The notes beneath the pieces are model-generated. The model did no database searches. It had not been told where the DNA came from and saw nothing but the letters and a program-made list of their open reading frames with translations. Below are positions 42,425 to 51,242 of a stretch of 64,000 nucleotides of DNA, piece after piece. How positions within the stretch are numbered: position 1 is the first letter of the stretch; every line of letters starts with the position of its first letter. Position numbers and translations under genes: made by a program. The stretch lies in contig OZ221971.1 in NCBI GenBank assembly GCA_965119685.1, positions 806,001-870,000 on the forward strand, given 5' to 3'. Source of the DNA: Merdibacter sp965119685 (GTDB lineage Bacteria; Bacillota_I; Bacilli_A; Erysipelotrichales; Erysipelotrichaceae).

Positions 42425-42801
42425 AATATCTGTCGCATACGTATGTGATAGAGGATTTCACAGTGGGAGGAAGCGTATCTGCTGTATTCTTGGCGTACTG
42501 TGCAGGCAAAGAACTTATTTATGTGGGATAGTGCGTTACAGTAGACGGCGCTGAGTGATTGCGGCAGCTTGCATGGCTAAGTCGCTCACTTAGCGCCTGT
42601 TTATTGGTAAAAGCGCTGCGATAGGAAAAAGTAAATACGGCAGCGGTGAAAAGAAAAGGCGTTGCTTCCATGGAATACAGGTAGAGTATCCGTTATTTTT
42701 TAGCAAATACGGGCAGTGTATCCAATGCCTGCGCTCATCTTTGCGCACAGCTGTCTCTTTTCGCTTTTTTTGAGTATAATGAAAGAAGGAGGTAGGCGAA
42801 C
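42425..42801. other. Intergenic region after the PTS island
   Basis: Contains the operon's hairpin terminator (42547-42597) and, at its right end, a TATAAT (42775-42780) with a weak -35 that may serve the lipoprotein gene. Nothing else is evident. Confidence 0.55.
42547..42597 (+). terminator. Hairpin at the end of the mannose-PTS operon
   Basis: GGCGCTGAGTGA (42547-42558) pairs with TCACTTAGCGCC (42586-42597) over 12 positions with one G-T wobble. The tail TGTTTATT is weak. Confidence 0.65.
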
Positions 42802-43899
42802 ATGAACAAACGATGGCTGATCGTCCTGTGCCTATGCCTTTGCGGATGTCAGATGATTGGGGAACAGACAGAGATCGCGGAAGATGCGCCTGTTGAAAAA
42901 CATGAGCGGATCGCTGAGCAGTGGCGGTTTCACTATGAGCAGCTGGACGATTCCCTAAAGGTGATGTATGAGACGATGTATGCGGGTATGTGCGCATATG
43001 AGGAAGAAATTGTGTTAGAGGGGATTGAAGAAGCACAGCTGGAAGCTTTGTTTCGCAGCGTCATCGAAGATCATCCCCAGCTGTTTTATGTCGGCGCTTC
43101 CTATCGATATACGATATATGCGGACGGCACGCTCTGTTTCTTTCCGCAGTATGTCTACGATGAGAAACAAAGGGAAGAGATTCAAAGCCGGATCGACGCA
43201 TCCTGTGATACGATCCTGCGCGATGCGCCGAAAGAGGAAGAAGCCTTGGCTGCCTACCTTTATGAGTATGTCATCACCCATGCCGAGTACGAGCCTAACG
43301 ATCACGATCAACAGATGGACAGCTTCTTTTTACAGGGAAAAAGCGTCTGCGCCGGATATGCCCGTGCTTATCAATACCTGATGCAGTACGCGGGACTACG
43401 CTGTACGACTGTCAGCGGCGAGCTTAATGCCGCTAGTATGACAACCGGAAGTGCTGATCGCTCCCATGCGTGGAATCTCGTATGGCTGGATGACGATTGG
43501 TTTTATGTCGATGCGACCAGCGGTGACATCGTTCAATATGGACCGCATACCTGTTATCAGTTTTTTAAGCTGTCCTCACAGGAGGCGCAGCTGCTTTATA
43601 CCGCGTCCATCGAATTGCCCTCGACGCGGGACCCTTCCCAAAGCTATTTCCACAGTCATCATTACTACTTGGAAGGCTATGAGGAAGCGGTACTGCAAGA
43701 GGCGATCGCGGCGATGAAGGAGCGGGGCGATCAGGTGCTGGAGCTGCGGACGTCCCCCGATCAGACACAGGCATTGCAGGATGCGCTGCTATGGGAGAAC
43801 CGCATCTTTTACTTGCTAGCGCAAAACGGTATTTGGGTGGAATCGCTGGGCTGTGCGCGGATTGACGAGCTGGGTTCGATCGAGTTTTACTATGAATGA
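42802..43899 (+). CDS. Lipoprotein with transglutaminase-like domain
   Basis: A 365-residue surface protein. The N-terminal signal ends in lipobox LCGC with Cys16 for lipidation. A transglutaminase-like core (about 155-240) has the triad Cys in GKSVCAGYARAYQ, His in SHAWNLVWL and Asp in FYVDATSG. Such domains act as proteases or peptide cross-linkers at the cell surface; substrate unknown. AAGGAGG precedes the ATG. Confidence 0.85.
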   Translation: MNKRWLIVLCLCLCGCQMIGEQTEIAEDAPVEKHERIAEQWRFHYEQLDDSLKVMYETMYAGMCAYEEEIVLEGIEEAQLEALFRSVIEDHPQLFYVGASYRYTIYADGTLCFFPQYVYDEKQREEIQSRIDASCDTILRDAPKEEEALAAYLYEYVITHAEYEPNDHDQQMDSFFLQGKSVCAGYARAYQYLMQYAGLRCTTVSGELNAASMTTGSADRSHAWNLVWLDDDWFYVDATSGDIVQYGPHTCYQFFKLSSQEAQLLYTASIELPSTRDPSQSYFHSHHYYLEGYEEAVLQEAIAAMKERGDQVLELRTSPDQTQALQDALLWENRIFYLLAQNGIWVESLGCARIDELGSIEFYYE

Positions 43900-44255
43900 A
43901 AAAAGCGGCAGCTAGGGCGCGATATTTTGGAGTCGGCCATGCTTTGTCATCCTTAGTCCAGTGTTTTTGCAATGGATGACACGGAGGGATTTTTGCCTTT
44001 TTTTATTCGTTTTCTGTATTTTATATCTTAAAGGGCAGATGCGAAAGCGTCATGTGCTCTGCTATACGTCTTTTTCATATCATAAGATTCATGTCATAAG
44101 AGAAATCGTCATTCTGATAGGGGCTTTCAAGGGGGGATCGGTCATGGCGAAAGAGAAAAGCCGAGAGCTGTATGCGGGAAGGTCGTGTTTTTTGTGCCGC
44201 TTTATTGTGGATTTGCCTTACGTATGGTATCATCTTTGCGAATGGAGGGGATCGC
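43900..44255. other. Intergenic region before the U32 peptidase gene
   Basis: A GTCATCC/GGATGAC hairpin lies at about 43947-43981. An ATG at 44144 with a GGGGGG ribosome-like site opens a frame MAKEKSRELYAG that runs into the U32 gene in another frame; I do not count it as a gene. No clear promoter. Confidence 0.4.
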
Positions 44256-46535
44256 ATGAGACAGGTAGAGCTGTTGGCTCCGGCAGGGGAGATGGCGTCG
44301 TTAACTGCGGCGGTACAGGCAGGCTGTGACGCTGTCTATTTAGGCGGGGAATCCTTTGGCGCCCGCGCCTTTGCCCATAATTTTGACAGGGAACAGATCG
44401 TCGAAGCGATTCGCTACGCGCACCGCTATGGCGTGAAAGTCTATGTGACGATGAACACGCTGATTTATGATGAGGAGATGGAGGAAGCCCTGCGCTATGC
44501 CCGCTTCCTCTATGAACACGATGTGGATGCGCTGCTGGTGCAGGATATCGGCTTGTGTGACGTTTTGCATCAGGAACTTCCCGATTTGCAGCTGCACGCT
44601 TCAACCCAGATGCATATTCACAATGAACAGGGGATCGCCTTGGCGAAGCGTTTGGGTATCACGCGGGTGGTCGTGCCAAGGGAGACGACGATCGAAGAGC
44701 TCTCTGTGCTTTGCACATATGGGGTAGAGATCGAAGCCTTTGTCCATGGCGCTTTATGTGTGTGCTATTCGGGACAGTGTCAGATGAGCGCCGCTTTGTT
44801 TGGCCGTTCGGGGAATCGCGGAGCCTGTGCGCAGCCTTGCCGCATGCGCTATCAGCTATACCGGCAAACAAAGCAGGGGGCGGTGCATATCCCGGCGGAT
44901 GGCAAATACCTGCTGAGCCCCAAGGATCTCTTTACGCTGCACGAGCTGCCCGCTTTGTTGGAGAGCGGCGTGCATTCGCTGAAAATCGAAGGGCGCATGA
45001 AAAAACCGGAATATGTGGCGCAGGTCGTATCGATGTATCGCCAAGCGATCGACGCATGGCAAAACAAAGAAGCACACGAAGCAGACAAGCAGGCAGAGCA
45101 TCAGCTGCAAAAGCTCTATCATCGCGGCTTCACGAAGGGACATGCCTTTCATGCTTTCGGCAAAGCGCTGATGAATCCGCTTCGTCCCAATCATCAGGGC
45201 GTCTTGTTAGGGGAAGTGATCGGCCTGAGCAAGCAGCGCATTCAAATTCGCCTGAGTGAGGAGCTGCATCAGGGAGATGGCATCCGTATCTTGGGAAAAG
45301 AGGAGGACGGCGGCGGTATCGTCAATCGCCTGTATCATCACGGAAAGCTGACGGCGAGCGCTCCTGCCGGGGAGATCGTTGAGATCGACCGCAAATTCCC
45401 CGCACGCAAGCATGCGCAGGTGCGCTTAACCGCAGACAGCGCACTGGAAAAACGGCTGCGGCAGGAATACGAAAACTGTCGCCGCGTCTCGTTATCACTT
45501 TGGCTTTGTCTGCGGGTGGGGGAGCCGCTTGTGTGCCGCATGCGTGATGAGGAAGGTTTTTTGGTAGAGGTGAGAGGTGATTCACTCATTCAGCAGGCGC
45601 AAAATGCACCTTTACAAGAGGAGACGCTGCGCCGGGTGTTCGCTCAGCTGAAGGAAACGCCCTTTGCGCTGTCCTCCTTTACTTGCGAGATGGAAGCACC
45701 TTGCTTTTTATCGGTTGCGGCCATCAAACAGGTGCGCAGACAGGCGATTGCGCAGCTGCTCGCTTTGCGGGAGCGCCGCCATCCACATCGCCGTTTAGGG
45801 ACGTATCAGCGGGTATGGACGAGGAGCGAACAGCCGTTGGGCGTCTTTGCGAACGTGGAGAGCAAGGAACAGTATGATGCCTGCAAACAAGCGGGGATCG
45901 CCTGCATCGTAACGGATCGGCCTTCACTGTTTGCCAAGCTGAAGCAGGCGGGGGAAGCGATCGGTCTGCATGAGGGCAATATCGTCAAGACAAGGCAAGA
46001 GGCATGGATGGGCGGAGAAAACGGCGCGCTTGCCATGAGCAGAAAGATCATCGACGCCACGGCCAACATCACCAATCGCCAAGCTGCCGCATTTGCCGCC
46101 GCTTGTGGGGTGAAGACGATCGTGCTTTCCTTGGAGCACGATGAGCACAGCTTATCCACCCTGTGCGCTTCCTTTCAAAAAGAGGGCAGGGTGCTTCCTG
46201 ATCTGGCGGTGACGGTCTATGGCTACCGTGATTTAATGGTCTCTCAATATTGTGCCGTCAACACCTGCCTAAGCGATGGCAAAAAACAACATTGTACGCT
46301 GTGCCGCCGTCATCGCTACTTCTTGGAAGATGAAAAGGGACGCCGGTTTCTGCTCAATAACGATGAGGCTTGCCGCATGCGCATCCTGCATGTGAAGCCG
46401 GAAGATCATATCGATCAGATACAGCGTTATCTTCGCATGGGCATCGCTTCATTCTATCTGCGCTTTACGATTGAGTCTAAAGCGGAGTGCGAGGAGATTT
46501 TGCGGCGGGTGCAGCGCTCGCTGGCGCTTTCGTGA
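44256..46535 (+). CDS. U32 family peptidase / tRNA-rRNA modification-type protein
   Basis: A 759-residue protein. The N-terminal U32 domain (about 5-245) has LLAPAGEMASL, DAVYLGG and the signature EAFVHGALCVCYSGQC with the clustered cysteines CQ, GACAQPCR for an iron-sulfur site. A collagenase-like middle part (DUF3656, about 370-500) and a C-terminal part with CTLC follow. Relatives act as collagenase-type proteases or in RNA hydroxylation (RlhA, TrhP), so the activity is open. GGAGGGG before ATG 44256. Confidence 0.85.
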   Translation: MRQVELLAPAGEMASLTAAVQAGCDAVYLGGESFGARAFAHNFDREQIVEAIRYAHRYGVKVYVTMNTLIYDEEMEEALRYARFLYEHDVDALLVQDIGLCDVLHQELPDLQLHASTQMHIHNEQGIALAKRLGITRVVVPRETTIEELSVLCTYGVEIEAFVHGALCVCYSGQCQMSAALFGRSGNRGACAQPCRMRYQLYRQTKQGAVHIPADGKYLLSPKDLFTLHELPALLESGVHSLKIEGRMKKPEYVAQVVSMYRQAIDAWQNKEAHEADKQAEHQLQKLYHRGFTKGHAFHAFGKALMNPLRPNHQGVLLGEVIGLSKQRIQIRLSEELHQGDGIRILGKEEDGGGIVNRLYHHGKLTASAPAGEIVEIDRKFPARKHAQVRLTADSALEKRLRQEYENCRRVSLSLWLCLRVGEPLVCRMRDEEGFLVEVRGDSLIQQAQNAPLQEETLRRVFAQLKETPFALSSFTCEMEAPCFLSVAAIKQVRRQAIAQLLALRERRHPHRRLGTYQRVWTRSEQPLGVFANVESKEQYDACKQAGIACIVTDRPSLFAKLKQAGEAIGLHEGNIVKTRQEAWMGGENGALAMSRKIIDATANITNRQAAAFAAACGVKTIVLSLEHDEHSLSTLCASFQKEGRVLPDLAVTVYGYRDLMVSQYCAVNTCLSDGKKQHCTLCRRHRYFLEDEKGRRFLLNNDEACRMRILHVKPEDHIDQIQRYLRMGIASFYLRFTIESKAECEEILRRVQRSLALS

Positions 46536-46642
46536 AAATAGCGCTGATTGAGAAATGATGGGAATCAAAGCGAGGAAAGGGGATGTTGTAATGGCTTTTC
46601 GATGGGTCATTTCCAACATGCCGAAAGAAAGGGGAGAGAGCG

Positions 46643-47299
46643 ATGGCAACGGTTTTGATTGTAGAGGATGATATGGCAATTCACACGATGATCCGCGAAT
46701 ATTTGGAACACCGCCGCTTTGTCACTTTGGATGCGTATTCCGGCAGCGAGGCGCTGTTAGTGGCGCGCGAGCATCCTTTCGATCTGGCACTGCTCGATTT
46801 GATGCTGCCGGGGTTAGCGGGCGAGGAGCTTTTGCCTCGTCTCAAGAAGCTGTGTCCGGCGCCGATGATCGTGCTCTCCGCCAAAGACAGCGTACAAAGC
46901 AAGGTGGATCTTTTAAAGCTGGGAGCGGACGATTATATGACAAAGCCCTTTGCGCTGGAGGAGCTGGAAGCACGCATCCGCGTGCAGCTGCGCAGGCGGC
47001 CAAACGGGGAAGAGGAGGCACTGCGTGTCGGTGCGTTTGTTCTGTACCCCGATCATCGGACATTAGAGGCGCATGGGGAGCGCATTTTGCTGACCCCGCA
47101 TGAATATCGCATCATGGAGCTGCTGATGCAGCATCCTAAACGCGCTTTTTCCAAAAAGGAAATCTACGAGTACGCTTGGGAGGAGCCTTTTGCGGCGGAT
47201 GACAAGACGGTCTCCGTCCACATCAGCAACATCCGCAATAAATGCAAGGGAAAGGGCATCATCGAGACGGTATGGGGCATCGGGTTTAAACTGTGCTAG
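46643..47299 (+). CDS. OmpR-family response regulator
   Basis: 218 residues. Receiver domain (1-120) with acidic pocket EDD (8-10), phosphorylated Asp52 in LLDLMLPG and Lys in YMTKPF. Winged-helix DNA-binding domain (about 128-218) ending in TVWGIGFKL. It pairs with the histidine kinase at 49155, with the ABC transporter between them, a layout seen for peptide-antibiotic sensing and immunity. Confidence 0.93.
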   Translation: MATVLIVEDDMAIHTMIREYLEHRRFVTLDAYSGSEALLVAREHPFDLALLDLMLPGLAGEELLPRLKKLCPAPMIVLSAKDSVQSKVDLLKLGADDYMTKPFALEELEARIRVQLRRRPNGEEEALRVGAFVLYPDHRTLEAHGERILLTPHEYRIMELLMQHPKRAFSKKEIYEYAWEEPFAADDKTVSVHISNIRNKCKGKGIIETVWGIGFKLC

Positions 47300-47392
47300 C
47301 GGGAAAGAAATCTTTACACTTTCTTTCCTTTTTCTTTCCGATTTTTAAAAGTATTTTTAGTAAGATGGAAGTGCAGAGAGGAAGGATGACGA

Positions 47393-48325
47393 ATGAGAGA
47401 ATATGCGATTGAAACACAGGCGTTATCAAAGACGTATCGTCATACACGGGCTGTCGATACGGTGCAGCTGCGGGTGGCGCGCGGGGAAATCTTTGGCTTA
47501 GTCGGCGAAAACGGCGCCGGAAAGAGCACGCTGATGAAGATGCTCGCGGGAATGAGCAGCCCCAGTGAGGGATCGTTTACGTTATTTGGCAAAGCACCCA
47601 AGGAGGATGCGCGGTTATATCAGCGGGTGGGCACACTGATCGAACAGCCGGGGCTTTTCCCCTCGTTGAGCGCTTATGAAAATATGAAGGTGAAGGCGCT
47701 GGCGATGGGGGTGTATGATCCTGACAGGATACGCCGCATCTTGCAGCTGTGTGAGATCGACCATGCACGCAATAAAAAGGTGCGCTCGTTCTCCCTGGGA
47801 ATGAAACAGCGTCTGGGCATCGCTTTGACGCTGATCAACGATCCGGATCTGTTGATTTTGGATGAGCCGACCAACGGTATCGATCCCAGAGGCTTTGCCT
47901 CGATTCGGGAACTGCTGCTTCGTTTAAACAGGGAAGAGGGAAAGACGATTTTTATCAGCTCGCATATCTTAGAGGAGCTTTCCAAGGTTGCCACCATGTA
48001 TGGCTTTATGAAGCAGGGCAGAGTGGTTGAGGTGATCAGCGCGCAGGAGCTGGAGGAAAAGAGTCAGGAATATCTGATGCTGAAAAGCAGGGATGTCAAG
48101 CGTGCGGCGGCAGTGCTGGAGCAGCGGCTGTCCATTCGCTCCTATCGCATCGTCAGTGAGGAAGAACTGCAGATTTATGATCCGATCGACAGCGAGGTGC
48201 TGATACGGACGCTGGCGATGCAGGATGTCGGCATCAAGGAGTGCGCGTATCATCATCAGTCGCTGGAACAGTATTTTTTTGAAAAGTGCGGAGGTGGAAA
48301 TCATGTGGAATCAGCTGCGAAGTGA
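47393..48325 (+). CDS. ABC transporter ATP-binding protein, BcrA-like
   Basis: 310 residues. Walker A GENGAGKST (about 40-48), signature FSLGMKQRLGIAL (about 132-144), Walker B LLILDEPTNG (about 155-164), and a switch His in ISSHILEEL. A C-terminal extension of about 90 residues is typical of bacitracin or lantibiotic export/immunity transporters. GAGGAAGGA precedes the ATG. Confidence 0.92.
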   Translation: MREYAIETQALSKTYRHTRAVDTVQLRVARGEIFGLVGENGAGKSTLMKMLAGMSSPSEGSFTLFGKAPKEDARLYQRVGTLIEQPGLFPSLSAYENMKVKALAMGVYDPDRIRRILQLCEIDHARNKKVRSFSLGMKQRLGIALTLINDPDLLILDEPTNGIDPRGFASIRELLLRLNREEGKTIFISSHILEELSKVATMYGFMKQGRVVEVISAQELEEKSQEYLMLKSRDVKRAAAVLEQRLSIRSYRIVSEEELQIYDPIDSEVLIRTLAMQDVGIKECAYHHQSLEQYFFEKCGGGNHVESAAK

Positions 48326-49052
48326 TACTTATCGTTTTTTACATGCGCGTGCCACACGGATATTGCTGTTGATTTATGCGGCGATGATGGCGGGACTGAG
48401 CATTTTCGGCGGCATTGTGAGCAATACCACCTATGCCATGTTCGACCTTGAGAAGGATACGTTTGCGCACTATCTCCTGTTTTTGCCGAAAAGCATGCTG
48501 TTTGTGTTTTTTGTCCTGCTGGGCTATGTCCTGCTGCTGGGAGAGGAATATCAAAGCGGCTATGTAAAAAATGTCTATCCGCTCATGCAGAATCCGTGGC
48601 GTTTGGCGTTAGCTAAGATCCTGTCGTTTCTCTTTATCTGGGGGCTGTTCTTTTTGATCGGTGCTGTCATGGGGGCAGTGGGCAGCGGCGTGATGCGTTC
48701 ACATTGGGGAGAGCTCTCTTGGGCGTATGCGCTCTATTTGGCGGCGCAGCTGCTCTATGCGCTGATGTTAGCCATGACGATCTCCCTGCTCATTCACCTT
48801 TTCAGAGGGAAGCTGGCGGCAGTGCTGTTTGTCACGCTGCAAAGCATGGGAATGATCTGTTCCTTGCTGGTCTATCTGCTCTCGCAAATAGGGGCGGAGA
48901 AGTTGGCCGGAAATCTTCCTTATATGCTTTCCGCAACATTGCCAAGCGGATGGGAAAGCGGCGCTTATGCGGGGATGTTTGGCGTCGCCGGCGTCTGTCT
49001 ATTGCTCGCTTATGCCGGCAGTGCGCTTGTATTGCGGACAAAAGATTTGTAA
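48303..49052 (+). CDS. ABC transporter permease, lantibiotic-immunity type
   Basis: A 249-residue ABC-2-like permease with six hydrophobic segments. It partners the ATPase just upstream, overlapping it by 23 bases. GGAGGTGGA before ATG 48303 sets the start. The size and topology fit BcrB/EpiG/MutE-like permeases; no precise substrate is readable. Confidence 0.85.
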   Translation: MWNQLRSDTYRFLHARATRILLLIYAAMMAGLSIFGGIVSNTTYAMFDLEKDTFAHYLLFLPKSMLFVFFVLLGYVLLLGEEYQSGYVKNVYPLMQNPWRLALAKILSFLFIWGLFFLIGAVMGAVGSGVMRSHWGELSWAYALYLAAQLLYALMLAMTISLLIHLFRGKLAAVLFVTLQSMGMICSLLVYLLSQIGAEKLAGNLPYMLSATLPSGWESGAYAGMFGVAGVCLLLAYAGSALVLRTKDL

Positions 49053-49154
49053 AATAGAAGAAGAGATGGGAAAGAACCTTGAAATGGATAGTTGATCAAA
49101 AGTACACATTTCGGGGTTCTTTTGGCGTTTACGATGGATTTGGGAGGGAACGCT

Positions 49155-50075
49155 ATGTTGATTTACTGCATTGTGATAACACTCGTCGCTGTGGCTGCGC
49201 TTTTGTTTGCATTGTGCCTTTGCATTGATGTGAGCTCCTGTGAAAAACAGTTATCGTACATTCGCAGGGAAGGTTCTTCCATACGGCTTTCTCATTTTTT
49301 CTTCTTTTTGCCGCTGCGCAGGATTTTGCGTCATTTTGAGGAGCTGCGTTTGGAGAACAGGACGATTCAGCGAGACTATCAGGCGCAGGAGCAGCGGACA
49401 AAGGAGCTCATCACCAACATCTCGCATGACATCCGCACACCGCTCACCAGCATCAGCGGCTATATCGAAATGCTTGACGGCGCTTCGTTAAAGGAGCAGG
49501 AGCGCTATCTGCATATCATCGGCGAGCGTCTGTCGGATATGGAAGAGCTGCTGGATACTTTTTTCCTCTATGCGCGCTTACAGATGGATCAGGGGGAGCG
49601 GATTCCCTGTGAGAGGCAGCCGCTCTATCCGTTGTTGTGTGAGAGTGTGCTGTCGTATTATGAGCAGCTGCAGGAGGCGGGGTTGACGCCGCAGATATCC
49701 TGTGTGGAGGAAGAGATCCAGGCGTGGGTGAATGAAGGAGCGCTGAAGCGGGTCTTTCAAAATCTCATCGTCAATGTGATTCGCTATGGCAAGAACCCCT
49801 TTACGATTTCGCTGTATGCAAAGGGAGGCGAGGCGATTTGTGTATTTTCCAATGCGATGATCGGGGAGGTTGATGTGGATCAACTCTTTACGCGCTTTTA
49901 TCAGGGAGACGGCGCGCGGGGCGCAAAGGGCAGCGGCCTGGGAATGGCGATTGTCAAGGAGCTTTGCGATCAGATGCAGGTAGCGGTGCAGGCAGATCAG
50001 GCAGAGGGGCGGTTGTCGATCGTGCTGCGGATGAGAGCGCAGGAGACGGCGGACAGCGGTATGGAAAGCGCATGA
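49155..50075 (+). CDS. Sensor histidine kinase
   Basis: 306 residues. Two N-terminal hydrophobic stretches (about 1-25 and 45-56) with almost no external loop, as in intramembrane-sensing kinases. HisKA with His91 in NISHDIRTPLTS, then HATPase with NLIVNVIRYG and GSGLGMAIVKEL. GGGAGGGAAC precedes the ATG at 49155. It should phosphorylate the regulator at 46643. Confidence 0.9.
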   Translation: MLIYCIVITLVAVAALLFALCLCIDVSSCEKQLSYIRREGSSIRLSHFFFFLPLRRILRHFEELRLENRTIQRDYQAQEQRTKELITNISHDIRTPLTSISGYIEMLDGASLKEQERYLHIIGERLSDMEELLDTFFLYARLQMDQGERIPCERQPLYPLLCESVLSYYEQLQEAGLTPQISCVEEEIQAWVNEGALKRVFQNLIVNVIRYGKNPFTISLYAKGGEAICVFSNAMIGEVDVDQLFTRFYQGDGARGAKGSGLGMAIVKELCDQMQVAVQADQAEGRLSIVLRMRAQETADSGMESA

Positions 50076-50136
50076 GGGCGGCGGGGGTCGTCACTTTGAT
50101 TCCTTATTTGATTAGCTGCTGGATTTGGCAGGTAAA

Positions 50137-50171
50137 CAAAAAATGCGATGCATATCACGATTGCATCGCAT
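50137..50171 (-). terminator. Terminator of the tRNA operon
   Basis: ATGCGATGCA (50143-50152) pairs with TGCATCGCAT (50162-50171); on the minus strand the stem is followed by a T run just after tRNA-Ala. Confidence 0.9.
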
Positions 50172-50183
50172 GACTTGTCATAA

Positions 50184-50259
50184 TGGTGGAGCGTATCGGG
50201 ATCGAACCGATGACCCCCTGCTTGCAAAGCAGGTGCTCTCCCAGCTGAGCTAACACCCC
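50184..50259 (-). tRNA. tRNA-Ala (anticodon TGC)
   Basis: A 76-base cloverleaf read on the minus strand, with encoded CCA. It shows a D-loop TAGCTCAGCTGGGAGAGC, anticodon loop TTTGCAA and T-loop GGTTCGATCC. It follows tRNA-Ile by 20 bases in one transcript. Confidence 0.97.
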
Positions 50260-50279
50260 ATCTGTATATTTAAATTCGA

Positions 50280-50356
<77 letters not shown>

Positions 50357-50378
50357 GTATCCATCGAATTGCTCATTT

Positions 50379-50407
50379 ATAATATCACTGCGTTCTTCTT
50401 CTGTCAA
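50379..50407 (-). promoter_or_regulatory. Promoter of the tRNA-Ile/tRNA-Ala operon
   Basis: Minus strand: TTGACA (50402-50407), 17 bases, TATTAT (50379-50384), 23 bases upstream of tRNA-Ile. Confidence 0.85.
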
Positions 50408-50586
50408 CAAAAAAATTTACTTTTTCAGCTGTGCGCTGCATTAGAAATCATTCTGTTTTCATGGCGAGACTTTGCTTGCAAAAAGAGATAAAAATTCCAC
50501 CCATGGCATCTGAGAACAGTTTCATCTATTCTGCGGATGTATATAGGATGCATGGTATATTTGCAAATGGGCGAAACCAACGAAAC

Positions 50587-50841
50587 CTATTTTATCGCAG
50601 TGCGGTATATAGAGGCAGTTATGGTGAAGAAACATAGCAAATCCGGCTTGATGGAATCTTGAACCATATTACTGACTTGCAGAGAAGTTTCGTCCGGATG
50701 ATCCAATCCTGATACTGTTCCATCATCCGAAACGCCGATGTACAGCTTTCCACCTTTGCAGCTTGCGAAAGCGATGATTTCTTTTTTAATATCCTTTGCG
50801 ACGACTGCTTTTTGTTCATTCGTTTCACTTTCCTGAAAAAG
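50587..50841 (-). pseudogene. Remnant of an AlbA_2-domain gene (5' end only)
   Basis: About 80 codons matching the N-terminus of the full AlbA_2 gene at 51243-52556 (LFQESET, KDIKKEIIAFA, GKLYIGVSDDGTVSGLD). The ATG and ribosome site are lost. After about residue 70 the match ends and a stop follows. Its upstream region also resembles that of the intact copy. Confidence 0.85.
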
Positions 50842-50933
50842 CGTTTGGCAGCCTCTTAATCTTATTCTAGCTATTTGAATGGTTAGAATGGAACAAAAGA
50901 CGGCTAAAATGCTGTATTTTTCCGATCTTTCCA

Positions 50934-50970
50934 TAAAAAGTGGTAGTCGCAAATGATGAGACTACCACTT
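50934..50970 (-). terminator. Hairpin after the sirtuin remnant
   Basis: AGTGGTAGTC (50939-50948) pairs with GACTACCACT (50960-50969); the minus-strand tail is T-rich. A related hairpin follows the other sirtuin copy at 52690-52720. Confidence 0.75.
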
Positions 50971-51043
50971 AGTATACATCGTATCTACTGAATCTTATCG
51001 CTCTAGATAAGGGCAATTCTGCGTAAATGTCTTTATAAGTATT

Positions 51044-51240
51044 TCAGCACCTCTCTAATATCCCCGTCAACACAAACAGAACGCTCACAATTTCTTTCGG
51101 AACAAATGCCTCCCCACAATTCACACAGGCATACACCGTCTTGGGGTTCTGATACGTCATCTGCCAAAACAGATACTTAATAATCCCCGGGGTGTTTTGC
51201 TTGTTGCGCACCATTTTGAAGTAGATCTTCCCCAATATTT
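51044..51240 (-). pseudogene. Remnant of a class-M sirtuin gene (3' end only)
   Basis: About 60 codons matching the C-terminus of the SirTM gene at 52785-53601 (NTPGIIKY, FWQMTYQNPK, VYACVN). A frameshift after KEI separates it from an out-of-frame RSVCVDGDIREVL. It begins directly after the AlbA_2 stop codon, so its upstream half is missing. Confidence 0.85.
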
Positions 51241-51242
51241 TT

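Noticed and set aside
43961..44329. Plus-strand frame of 122 codons
   Set aside because: It starts in a T-rich segment, changes character midway and overlaps the clear U32 start at 44256 out of frame.
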